Assembly: GCA_035578155.1 (NCBI GenBank)
Contig: JAPWDM010000005.1
Coordinates: forward strand, 36,666,108-36,730,107
Direction of reading: 5' to 3'
Length of the DNA: 64,000 nt
Origin: Brachynemurus nebulosus
Lineage: Eukaryota; Arthropoda; Insecta; Neuroptera; Myrmeleontidae
Shown: positions 13,517-23,988 of the stretch, piece after piece
How positions within the stretch are numbered: position 1 is the stretch's first letter
Layout of the letters: every line of letters begins with the position of its first letter
Notes under the pieces: generated by a model
The model's input: the letters and a program-made list of their open reading frames with translations, nothing else
Told to the model about the DNA's origin: nothing
The model's database searches: none
Translations under genes and position numbers: made by a program

Positions 13517-13962
13517 CAGTGTTGGCATCAATCAACTAAATTTTTTAGTTAACTAATTAGTTTATTAATATTTTTAGTCAACTAATTTATTCCTAACTAA
13601 ATTATTCGCAATTAAAAAGTTAGTTGTAAATGCAACTAAATTTTTCAATTTTTATTTATTAATTGTAGTTAAACGTTATAAACTAATAACTAAATTTATC
13701 CCACATATTTATTCCATACAGAAAGCAATATTATGGAATCAAACTAAAAACGCGTAGTCTCAAGTAGAGTGTCCTGAAAGTCCCAAATGAAGTCCCAAGT
13801 CCCGTTGGTTGTAGTTATAACTAATAACTACAACTAAAAACTAAATTAGTTATTCGTTATAACTAATAACTTAATTTTTCAGTTATTAGTTATAAGTTAC
13901 AAAAGAATAATTTAGTTATTAGTTATTAATTATTAGTTAGAACTAACATCTGGCCAACACTG
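13517..13962. mobile_element. hAT-type MITE with perfect 8-bp target duplication
   Basis: The ends CAGTGTTGGC and GCCAACACTG are perfect inverted repeats. Both flanks read CAGACAAT (13509-13516 and 13963-13970), the 8-bp duplication expected of hAT. The interior is made of AACTAA/TTAGTT repeats on both strands and could fold extensively. It sits 97 bp past the receptor splice donor, inside the intron if the gene model is right. Confidence 0.92.
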
Positions 13963-13970
13963 CAGACAAT

Positions 13971-15704
13971 AATCTTTTCTCTTTTCAAAGACCTTTCATC
14001 ATTTTAGTTAATTTTTCAACTCTAGGTTGAATATAAAATCTCTTTGCCTGTAATAAGTGAAAATTAAACACACTAAATTAATTGGAACAGACATGATTAT
14101 TAATAATAAAGACGGTACTTGACTGTATTGAAAATTTGTTTTAAATGTTGAATAATTTTATGTATTATCCTTAAATATATTCAATCTTAGCAGTGACAAA
14201 TAAAAATATTCTTTAGTTATTTAAAAATTCTATTTTGAAAATTATAAATTTTTAATCTTTATTTAAAAGACTAAAAACGAGGTGATATTTGAAAATTACG
14301 TTATTTTTTATAGCAAATATTATTACCGTAGTTACGTTTTGTCTATGACAAATTGCATTTCCACTCTGATATTTTATTTCTAATTCTAATTGACCAAGAG
14401 AAATTGTTTTTCTTTGTAATTTATTTTGAACTTTTTGGTTTGCAATTAATTTTGCACAGAAATCAGATTGAGGGAGGAAATACATCGTCACTTAATACGT
14501 AAAATATCCTTATCAACTTGTTTTAAATATTATGTTAAAAATGCTTTTATTTTTTGCTACAATTTTAAAGTTACGTAAAACTGTTTTCTTAAAGTGCATT
14601 TAATACTTGTAGGGCTTCATGAAAATCTTACGGTGATGATTCTATTGGTTACATCTAATTGAACCTAGAGGGGATTATCTGTACTGTTAAGTGTAAAATT
14701 TTGCCTGAAGAGAAAATAAACATCCAGAACATATTCTGTTACATTAGCTGTAAATGAAGAAGATAACAAAGTAGAAAGTTATAAATACCACTAAAACTAA
14801 GCATGATGACTGCTGAATATTGTGTACATATTTAAAACCGTGTTGACATGAATGAAAGGTACATCTGTTTGAGTTAAATCGTGACATCATTGCATACGTC
14901 ACTACACCAAGTCGTTTTTCGCGCCAGTTTGTTCATTTAAAATAATTGAACAGTGGTTTTTTCAAGATTTTTAAAAATTTAATAAAATTTAACTAATTTA
15001 CACGTAAGAACAAAGCATTTAGAATCATTTTTCAATTGCAGTCAAGTACCCTATTGTCACTAAGTAAATTTACCTACAGTTAAATACCTTATAATCGTAT
15101 TATTAATTGGATATTCATTTTGTAAGCTACATTCAGGATTTATTAAAAATGAACACCTACATATCGCACCTCGGCAACATCAAGACCACATCTATGCATA
15201 CAATTCCATAAATGAAGTAGCATTGTTCTAGCCGAGATACGACATACTCTCTTATGAGTTTGTCATGTTCAGATATTTAATTAAATTATAAACTTAAAGA
15301 TATTTTAATAAAATGGGTACCGGCATGGTGTGACGTGTCGAACAAGCAGGCAAATAAGTGTGTCACGCACATTAAGAACATGAAAGGAGTTCACCGACTG
15401 GTACATATGTACATACCTATAAGCAGCATTCTTTCATAGCTATGTGCCCTTTGAGAAGTTCCGACACACAAAAGCTTCTTTACAAAGTTAATTAATTAAC
15501 ATAAATGGTAAATTTTCAAAATTTCTAGACAATATTAAATTATACGTACCCAGTTCAACCACCTCCATCTCCCCTTTTTTCCGATATATGATCAATAGAG
15601 TCAAGATTCTTATGGGCAACAACAGGACCGTATTTGTTTTTGTAAGATATGAACTATACATGATATAACCATAAGTCATTGTTAGTCATCATAGCGTCAT
15701 GAAT
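13971..15704. other. AT-rich putative intron DNA
   Basis: No gene or structured repeat was recognised. AATAGAGTCAAG near 15594 is repeated inverted near 18053, suggesting that the palindromic element to the right may once have extended to here. Confidence 0.5.
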
Positions 15705-15847
15705 AGTTGGGCAAAGTCAGAGACGAATTAATAAAAAATCAATAAAATGTTTGCAAAATTTTTACAAAAATATTTATAATATTAAAATTATAGGTTTTTA
15801 ATGAAAAAATTTACTCACCTGATAAATAGTTACAAAATGATTGAGAA

Positions 15848-15940
15848 TACAGGTATCCCCCGAAGGACACGGTACTCGAAGAACACGGATCTCAAAGAAC
15901 ACGGGTACCCTTCCCCCGAATTACACGGTTTCAAACAACA
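15848..15940 (+). repeat. Short tandem motif GAAnnACACGG
   Basis: GAAGGACACGG, GAAGAACACGG, AAAGAACACGG and GAATTACACGG are spaced 18-25 bp apart. Confidence 0.55.
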
Positions 15941-15974
15941 CCATTTTCAAGTACATATTATATATCTATAACTG

Positions 15975-16186
15975 AAAGGGTAATAACTGATAAGTCCATT
16001 TTTTTTAAATTCGTTTTTGAACGGATTTGGCCTATTTAATGGTCATTATTTTGGAATTTTAATAAAGAATAATAAGTCCACTTTAATCAAAATTCGTTTT
16101 TTAACGCATTTGAGTTACTTAATGAGCATTAAATAAGCCAAATTTGTTCAAAAACGAATTTTAAAAAAATGGACTTATTACCCTTT
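15975..16186. mobile_element. Foldback MITE, 212 bp
   Basis: The left AAAGGGTAATAA and right TTATTACCCTTT arms are extended by AAGTCCATTTTTTT and AAATTCGTTTTTGAACG and their complements. The arms are about 65 bp. A third partial copy (AATAAGTCCACTTTAATCAA) sits between them near 16071. Confidence 0.75.
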
Positions 16187-16422
16187 ACCTCTCAGCTACA
16201 AATATTTTACAGTTACATCAGTCCTTAATGTACGCGAATATGTATATCAAATATTGATTCGATTTACGCGAATAAAAATCGTGTAAATTGAATCTGCCAT
16301 TATAAAAGAAAAATACTGGAAATAAAAACTACTAAAATTTTTGAGAATTTTATAGTAGAAATGATAACGAATATGTAAAAATTTACATATTTAAATTTTG
16401 AAAATGTCGTTATTTTCGACAT

Positions 16423-17487
16423 CGACAATTTTCGATAACGAAAAGTAGGTTTCGACAGTCCTAATATGTTCGGAATACCCATAACTTGCTTCGCTTAAGC
16501 CTTCAAAAATTTCGTTATTTTTTCGCTACGACGCACCGTTTGCGAGATATTTACGATCAAAAATTTACGTTTGCGAAAAGTATCGAAAACTAATTTTTTC
16601 GAAAATATTCTATTAGTGACTAAATCAATGGGACTAACAAAGCCTAAATTAACCAGTTATAACCAATCTATGATAAGTTGCGCAGTATCGATAATTTTCG
16701 ATAACGAAAAGTAGGTTTTGACAGTCCCAATATGTTTGGAATACTCACAACTTGCTTCGCTTAAGCCTTCAAAAATTTCGTTATTTTTTCGCTACGACGC
16801 ATCGTTTGCGAGATATTTACGATCAAAAGTTTACGTTTGCGAAAAGTATCGAAAACTAATTTTTTCGAAAATATTCTATTAGTGACTAAATCAATGGGAC
16901 TAACGAAGCCTAAATTAACCAGTTATAACCAATCTATGATAAGTTGCGCGGTATCGATAATTTTCGATAACGAAAAGTAGGTTTTGACAGTCCCAATATG
17001 TTTGGAATACCCACAACTTGCTTCGCTTAAGCCTTCAAAAATTTCGTTATTTTTTCGCTACGACGCATCGTTTGCGAGATATTTACGATCAAAAGTTTAC
17101 GTTTGCGAAAAGTATCGAAAACTAATTTTTTCGAAAATATTCTATTAGTGACTAAATCAATGGGACTAACAAAGCCTAAATTAACCAGTTATAACCAATC
17201 TATGATAAGTTGCGCGGTATCGATAATTTTCGATAACGAAAAGTAGGTTTTGACAGTCCCAATATGTTTGGAATACCCACAACTTGCTTCGCTTACGCCG
17301 TCAAAAATTTCGTTATTTTTTCGCTACGACGCACCGTTTGCGAGATATTTACGATCAAAAGTTTACGTTTACGAAAAGTATCGAAAATTAATTTTTTCGA
17401 AAATATTCTATTGGTGACCAAATCAGAGGGACTAATAGAGCTTAAATTAAACAATTATAACGAATTTATGATAAGTAGTTCGTTACA
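16423..17487 (+). repeat. Satellite, four 266-bp units
   Basis: The landmark CGATAATTTTCGATAACG starts at 16423 (variant CGACAATTTTCG), 16689, 16955 and 17221, which is exactly 266 bp apart. Other shared landmarks are TTTGCGAGATATTTACGATC and TCGCTACGACGCA. The middle units are nearly identical. The last unit diverges at its end, and an open frame there (17264-17500) is a by-product. Confidence 0.95.
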
Positions 17488-18049
17488 ACTTCTGTTTTAA
17501 TTTTAATTCATTCATACGTACGATGTCTTGAAAAATTATTTTTTGTATAAAATATGTGTCTGAATTAAATGGACGACTAGATCATTGTGGACGACCACTT
17601 TATGTATGTATGTGTAGTTATGTATCTGCTCATGTATCTGTGTACGACAATTAAAAGTTTTAAAAAAATTGTAAGCAAGGTAAGGTACATTAAATTTTAA
17701 GAAGTTAAAGAGAGATAAAGCGTTTGTTTTTCTGCTCAGAATTAATGGAAAGCCGATGACGGGTCTGACAGGTAATATTTTATTTTGTATATGTAAGCTT
17801 AGCTAGCTAACCAAACAAATACTGCAAAACTTAAATGCAATAAAATTTGGGGCCCTTTTTTCTTTTTGATATAAATCTCACATAATAAAATTTTTAAAAA
17901 AATTTTTCGCTTTTTTATGTTGAATTTTAAAAAAATTGTAGGATTCTGTAGTTTTTGGTTTTGATTTGCAAAATTTTTGCAAAAATTTTCCAAACATTCG
18001 ATGTCAATTTATTGATTTTTTATTAATTCGTCTCTGACTTTGCCCAACT

Positions 18050-18620
18050 TTTCTTGACTCTAATGATCAAAAGTGAGGAAATATCTGCTGTCTGCAAGAT
18101 GTGTCAAACTAGTAATTACGTTATCGAATTCTTCATAGTGTCTTGTACAGGATGCGTGAAAATGATAAAATTTTTATCGTTATGTTAATTTATTTTTTGA
18201 CCGCCAATATATTTAGTACTAATTGAAAATTTTAGAAAAAAAAGAAAAAAAATAGAAGATATTTTACTAACATTTTAATTTACTAAAGTGGGGAAACATA
18301 TGCGTATTTCTACTTTGGTGTTATGTTTATCAAGTGAGTATTGTGAACACCATCCCGACGGTATCCCGGCTTTGTTTCCATTTTCTTTTATATATAACCG
18401 TCCTAATCTAAATGTAATTCATTTTCGAAACTAAACGACACACGTCATTAACAAATGTAATTTTGAGTAACTTTAAAAATGAAAGACTAACTAGGATTCT
18501 GTTCCGCCAAGGCGCCAAAGTATATGATGGTGATGTTACAAAACTACAGACAGAAAAAAGGAAGAATAAGTAAAAAAATTCGTTAAGTGCGTGTTTTTGA
18601 CACGCACTCAGTAATGTCAC
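18050..18620. other. AT-rich DNA with no recognised feature
   Basis: No credible gene is visible. TGTCAAACTAGTAATTACG and the following stretch are unique within the window. Confidence 0.5.
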
Positions 18621-19670
18621 CTCAGTGAAAGTGTTAATTTATGATTTTTTGGCTCGTTTTTTAAGTACAGTGCAAATACAGCCCTCTTTTGTTTTTATTC
18701 TAGGGATGTCGTTTTTTTTAAAAAAAATCGATTTTTGAATCGATTCGTATTTGTCAACAAAAGAATCGATGCTTAAATTATCGATTGTATTCAAAATCGA
18801 TTCCAAGAAATCGATTCAAATTTGCTGTTGCAAAAGTGGCGGTAATTTTTAAGTAAAAATTTATAATTCAGAAAGATGAACTTTCGAAGTCATTTAAGAA
18901 AAAAATATTAAACGTGTACATACTTAATTACCAACATTTTTTTTTTAAATCTTATTCTATGGTATAGAGATGAATCACACCATCACAACAAAGTTGACAA
19001 TTTTTGTTTTCATTTAATATAAAATGTTAATTGTATAAATATTATCTAAATTGTACTAAATGTTGAAAAGTTTTTGTTTAATTGCATACAAAGTTTTTTT
19101 TATAGATTAAGGGATAAAAAAAGAATTAAAAGTTTTTTTTTTTAAATTCCCCGCCTAAACTTTATTGTTTTGTAAGTACATGGTACAGTTGTCAATTTGT
19201 AAATTTTGACAATTTGATTTGATACATAGAGATTTATTATATGCATTTGATGCTTAAAATTTAATAATCGTAGTACCGATAATAGATTTAAATTTAAATT
19301 AATAAATAAATAAATAGCAACATATAAATAAAAACGCAATTTATATTTTGAAAAAAAAAAAATCGTTTCACGATTTCCATAAAATAAAAATCGATGTGTG
19401 AATCGATCTCAAAATCAATAATCGATTAAAAATCGGTTTTCATTCTTCCGATTAATCGATTTCTCGATTTATCGATTAAAAAAAGACATCCCTAGTTTAT
19501 TCAATATGCATGTACAACTCTACAGCCCCCTTGCGTTTATTCAATATAAATGTACAACTCTATAATAATGTTTCCCCCACTATGATCACACAACGATATT
19601 AATATGTCATCCTTCGGTGACATAATAATATGTCATCCTTCGATGACAAAAAGTCATACGATTATATAAC
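18621..19670 (+). repeat. Dispersed repeat, copy 1, split by a hAT MITE
   Basis: AGTGAAAGTGTTAATTTATG, then TTAAGTACAGTG, ATACAGCCCTC and, after the MITE, TATGCATGTACAACTC and ATGTCATCCTTCGGTGAC. The same blocks appear in the same order at 21860-22075 without the MITE. GTCATCCTTCGGTGAC is itself nearly palindromic. Confidence 0.8.
18701..19494. mobile_element. hAT-type MITE, 794 bp, rich in ATCGATT
   Basis: The ends are TAGGGATGTC and GACATCCCTA. The 8 bp on the left (TTTTATTC) and on the right (GTTTATTC) match at 7 of 8, as for a hAT target duplication. Both subterminal regions are packed with AATCGATT motifs in both orientations. The uninterrupted paralogue at 21860-22075 (GCGTTTATTAGTATATGC) shows the empty site. 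Confidence 0.88.
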
Positions 19671-20122
19671 GTGTGTAGGTACAACATTCAGTCTAATGGC
19701 TAAACATGAAACTAACTCAAAATAGGTCGGCATTATAAATTCCAGGGAATAATAAAACTAACAAAGGAAAGAAAATGATCAAAACGATATCGGACGTGTT
19801 CCGACAAAGGATAGAAACGGAAAAAAGACAATGTCGAAAGACGTCCGACACATGATTGGAAAGGGTTAAACATAATTTCAATTTTCATTACCGAATACAA
19901 TACTTAAAATAAAAAAATATTTGCTCATATATGTTAAGTTCGTAATAGAAAATAATATATTTTCGTATTCTCCGAATAGTTATTTAAAATAGCAACGTAA
20001 AATAAAAATATAAATTATGAATTACGAAAACAATGAAAATTGATTGAATCAGAAAATATTTTACATCTTCAAAAAAGTTTAAATAAAATAATTATTTAGA
20101 GTCAAAAAAGTATTTGGTCAAA
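19671..20122. other. AT-rich DNA with no recognised feature
   Basis: Nothing recognised. It may include eroded Tc1 3' sequence. Confidence 0.4.
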
Positions 20123-20236
20123 TTAATTATAGAAAGTTCTAAATTTCTGAAAATATTTAATATGAGTTCCTGAAGCTTTTATTATTTCTTCTAAACGTTT
20201 TGACATTGAAATCACAAATTTTTGACATTCAGAAAG
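20123..20236 (-). pseudogene. Tc1-like transposase, C-terminal remnant
   Basis: The minus strand reads LSECQKFVISMSKRLEEIIK then ASGTHIKY. Tc1-family transposases end in LI-SMPRR-xAVIKAKGGxTKY, so this is their last 30 residues followed by a short tail and a stop. The frame is closed by a stop just upstream and no catalytic DDE region remains. GTCAAAAAAGTATTTGG nearby at 20101 may be part of the element's end. Confidence 0.7.
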
Positions 20237-20824
20237 TTAATTAAATTTTGATTACGAGAAATTTTGTTTTTCCTGGACCAATATTTTTTATACCTATAAT
20301 GTGTATTGTATTTTCATAATGTATGCCATGGATACGTATTAAAAAAAAAAAGATGACTAGCCTGTTTTTGTTTTTTTGGCTTTTGTTTTGATTTGTTTAC
20401 AATTTTTCAAAAGGGCAGTCGTGCTTCGTCTGTTGACCTAACCGGGTGTGTTTAATGGTAGCTCTCGTTTCTTCTTATTTTCACCGAAGATCCATGAATT
20501 ATAATTTTAAATTGATCAAATATAAATCGTTTATTTAATTACAATATTAATTATCGTGTTTTATTTATTAACATCGCCATCTTGATTCCTACATTCCTTA
20601 ATTTCAAATTCAAAATTTTCCACAAATTTTCTTGACTAATATTATTTTATAATATATCCAACAGTACATAGTGCGACACCTGAAATTGTACCTATTTGAA
20701 GATGTAATTTTCCCTGATTTTCTAATTATATTGTGAATTTACTTAAAAAGTAATAATACATATATATTAAATATTTTACTATATTTATTTAAAATAAAAA
20801 AAATATATACAATATATTAACATT
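20237..20824. other. AT-rich DNA; possible 3' flank of the exon at 20825
   Basis: On the minus strand an AATAAA lies at about 20784, roughly 40 bp past the stop of the exon described next. The rest is unassigned. Confidence 0.4.
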
Positions 20825-21015
20825 TCAGATAAAAATAAGAGATTCACTTTTTAAATAGTCGTATACTGTTGTGCCGCTAAAATTCTGTTTTCCCACCCCA
20901 TGTTTTTTTCTTCCACTGCCAGAAAATTCTAATTCAATATCTTTTGTGATGACCGCTGCAATTATTTTGATGAAACCCATATAGGAATTGCCAGCATGTC
21001 CTTGTTTAAAATTGG
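20825..21015 (-). CDS. Orphan terminal exon, DUF4806-like C-terminus (possibly a pseudogene)
   Basis: This is a terminal exon of about 63 codons read on the minus strand. A good acceptor (T-rich tract, then TTTTCATTAG) ends at 21016, and the peptide runs NFKQGHAGNSYMGFIKIIAA, then a block ending LEFSGSGRKKHGVGKQNF and DYLKSE, then TGA. A hydrophobic helix followed by a W/S-G-R-x-K-x-x-x-x-x-K motif is how DUF4806 domains end in many insect genes, often of transposon origin. The usual SWSGR tryptophan is absent here. A poly(A) signal follows about 40 bp after the stop. No upstream exon was identified. Without the splice model the frame stays open to 21061. Confidence 0.4.
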
Positions 21016-21859
21016 CTAATGAAAATAAATAATCAAAATTAGTATTAAGAAAATTTTTTCTTTATATTGGCTGACAATAACTATTATTTTCGTGAAAATT
21101 CAGTGAAAAAGATGATGGAAGCAACGTGGTTTTCCTCAGTTCGGCGAGGTCAAAAAGGACCTGTGCTTAAAATAATGTTTCTTCCGTTTGAGTCATCTAA
21201 ATGTATATGTAAATGTAATTAAATATGCGATATACATACTCACACAAATTTGTTTGAAAATAGGATCACATGTTTGAAAAATTTCGACGGACACAAAATA
21301 ATCGGTAGCAAAATAATCAATTCAATGTATAAATTGATTATGTACACAAAAGGTTATGTTATGTATTTTTCAAATGCCCTGAAACTAGCTACATTTAATG
21401 CTTGTGTATATGTTGTATATGTATATGTATGTCTTGTATTATGTGAATACATAAAATGTATAAAAAATAATATTTCCTGTCTATTTCATGAGGGTTTTAA
21501 AAACCGCAATAGAAAATTAATTACTTAGTAGCCCTAGTAGTAAATTTAAAGATATTTCTAAATTGCTGACAGTAAGGACGCCTTATGTAAACTAGACTTT
21601 AGCAAAATTATACATACAACGATACATATGTATAATATAGTAATATTTATATCCGTAACGTTGCACAGACTACATGTTAATGACAAACAAGTAAGATAGA
21701 TTATATATACAATTGATAAAGTTAATATACAAAAAAAAAAAAAAAAACAAACAAGAGCACAATATAATTGTGTCAAAAAAAAAAGAAAAAATTAGCTTTC
21801 TTTTATGAAAACGCAAAATTGCTGAAGTCATTTCTTTATGTATTCTTCACATATAATGG
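21016..21859. other. AT-rich DNA; no confident gene
   Basis: A minus-strand open stretch near 21080-21170 could hold an upstream exon of the preceding feature, but nothing identifies it. The frames at 21250-21528 and 21558-21776 are low-complexity. Confidence 0.35.
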
Positions 21860-22080
21860 TGAAAGTGTTAATTTATGATTTTTGGCTGGTTTTTTATTTT
21901 TTAAGTACAGTGAAAATACACCCCTCTTGCGTTTATTAGTATATGCATGTGCAACTCATTAATTATTTTTTACATTTTATTATTATTATTACTGATTTCC
22001 AGCTCTCTCAAATTTTTGGTCACAGACCCGTGTTATAATATCACCGAAGATGATGTCATCCTTCGGTGACATAAAAAAAG
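21860..22080 (+). repeat. Dispersed repeat, copy 2 (uninterrupted paralogue of 18621-19670)
   Basis: GGTGAAAGTGTTAATTTATG, TTAAGTACAGTG, TACACCCCTCTTGCG, TATGCATGTGCAACTC and GTCATCCTTCGGTGAC occur in the same order as copy 1. It lacks the hAT MITE. Confidence 0.8.
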
Positions 22081-22159
22081 AAAAATAACGAATAATTGTC
22101 ATGACTGTCAGTATTATAAAAAGAACATAGTTTTCTGGATACCATATTATTTCAACTAA

Positions 22160-23988
22160 CAAGGAGAGGTTCAGGTATGGTCGTCACCGATTTTGATCGA
22201 ATTTCGTCTGCTAGAGAGTACAATATCAATATTAAAAATTTACAATATTAAGGTCCATCTCTCAAAAACATAGGAAATATTTTTATTTAAAGTTCATGTA
22301 AAAGTTCATGTTATAATAATATGTGGGTAACATATTTTTATATTTTTCAAAATGTAAAAAGTTCATATTTTAAAAGTTCTAATGTATATTTAATTAATTT
22401 ATGTATATTTATGTAATACATTCATATATCGAAAAAAAAAAGATTATTAGAAAAAATTATTTATATTTTCGTTAATTTTGCGATAAGTATTATTTCGTAG
22501 CTTAATTTTGGTAATATAATTAATAAATTAATTGTTGTTAAATAAAAAAATGAAAAAGAAAAACAGGGAAAAATTCGTACCGGGATGCGTATTTCCATTT
22601 GCGTGTTCAATAGGAGGCATTGTTGCCTCGAAACATGCACGATTTTGTAACCCTAGGCTTTTCTTCCAAACACGTGCCTAATTCAAGTTCCCCATCCTCT
22701 AAACGCGTACGGGCTTGTAACGCACATTGATCTTTCAAAAACGTGTTCAGGCAAACTTTATGATTAGAGGGTTAGTCATTAAGGTCACACATTTGAGCCT
22801 AGTACAAAAATTGACACAGAGGGTCTGGTGAATAAAAAAAAAGTAAATGTTTATCTTTAGATTTTTTGAAGTGAATACTCACGTTGGAGAGAATATGATA
22901 TTATAAGCTTGTACTCAAATCTAAGACTCCTATTCTTCTGACCTATGAATTTTTCAACATATTCAAATTGAATTTATATGTTCAATGGATAAAATGAAGG
23001 TTTTTATAAATTTTTATAATCATGTTATCGACAACAAAAAGCTATAAGCTTTAATTACTTAAAAAAAATTATTACTTGAACCTAATAATGACAATTTTTT
23101 GATAGATCAGTTTTATCTGAAGATGTTGAGACCAGAGGTGAAGAATTAGGTCAAGAAGAAGAAGTGAAGGTGATTTTAAGATGTGTCAGAAAATACTGGA
23201 TTTTCTTGTTGAAAAAAGTTCTATCATTTCTTGTTCCCAATCATTTATTATTATTATTTTTTTATTATGGTTAAGCGTTTAAGCTACTCAGGCTATATAC
23301 GTAAAAAAAATGGTGCAGACCGTCGTTGCCGGTGGGAATTGAACCCGGGCCCTTGGCAGTGGTGATCCGATCACATCACCACTGCTCCATCGGATCGTCA
23401 TTTATTTTAATTGATTTGTTGAATATAATACTGGCATAAGTCTTTTTTCACCATTTCTTTCATCCTTCGCAATTTTTTTTCTACTAGGCAATAGAAATTA
23501 TTTTGCCAATATTTTAGACATGAATCTCTTGAGCCGTAATTTAAGCTTTTATTACCTTTGCAAAACTATCCTTCTAATCATCGCGTTCCCTTGTTTGGAA
23601 GAACAGTCTGCATTACAAACCCGTCTGCGTTTGGAGGACGAGAGACTTGAATTGTACACGTATTTTGAGTGTTACAAAATCGTACGGGTTTCGAGGCAAC
23701 GGTGCCTCCTAATGAAAACGCAAACGGAAATACGCTACTGGGATTCGATTCCGGTACCCCACTACCCGCACTCCCCTCTGCTGCCACTAAACTACAATTG
23801 ACTCAATCAAACGCGTTCAGTAACTTGATTATATCTTACCCATATTTTAGTCTAAACTTTAAATAAAAATATCCCTACGTTTTTAGAGGTGGACCTTAAT
23901 ATTGTAAATTTTTAATACTGATATTTTGCTCTACTAGCAGACGAAATTTGATCAAAATCGGTGTGGACCATACTTGAACCTTTCCTTG
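22160..23988. mobile_element. Foldback element with arms of 400-600 bp
   Basis: The ends are CAAGGAGAGGTTCAGGTATG and the complement of CATACTTGAACCTTTCCTTG. Inverted blocks then follow in matching order: GACGAAATTTGATC, AATATTGTAAATTTTTAA, GTTGCCTCGAAAC, GATTTTGTAAC, ATTCAAGT and CTTCCAAACA. The left arm is about 22160-22750 and the right about 23580-23988. Open frames on both strands at 23520-23866 lie in the right arm and are not genes. No target duplication is evident. Confidence 0.82.
23324..23396 (-). repeat. tRNA-like sequence (degenerate, likely SINE or pseudo-tRNA)
   Basis: The minus strand has an A-box-like TGGAGCAGTGG and a B-box GGTTCAATTCC at tRNA spacing. The acceptor and T stems do not pair properly and the middle forms an unrelated GTGGTGAT/ATCACCAC stem. 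It sits near the loop of the foldback element. Confidence 0.5.

Larger units (their letters stand above)
15705..18049. mobile_element. Palindromic (foldback-type) element carrying a satellite and a small MITE
   Basis: The left end AGTTGGGCAAAGTCAGAGAC continues into GAATTAATAAAAAATCAATA. The right end is its reverse complement, finishing CTTTGCCCAACT at 18049. TGCAAAATTTTT motifs extend the arms to about 90 bp. The interior holds the 266-bp satellite and a 212-bp MITE. No target duplication was found, so the family is unknown. Confidence 0.7.

Noticed and set aside
16423..17487. CRISPR-like array
   Set aside because: The units are contiguous 266-bp satellite repeats with no spacers, in eukaryotic DNA.
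23520..23866. Overlapping frames on both strands
   Set aside because: They lie in the arm of a foldback element; an inverted copy exists at about 22590-22750 with frame breaks.
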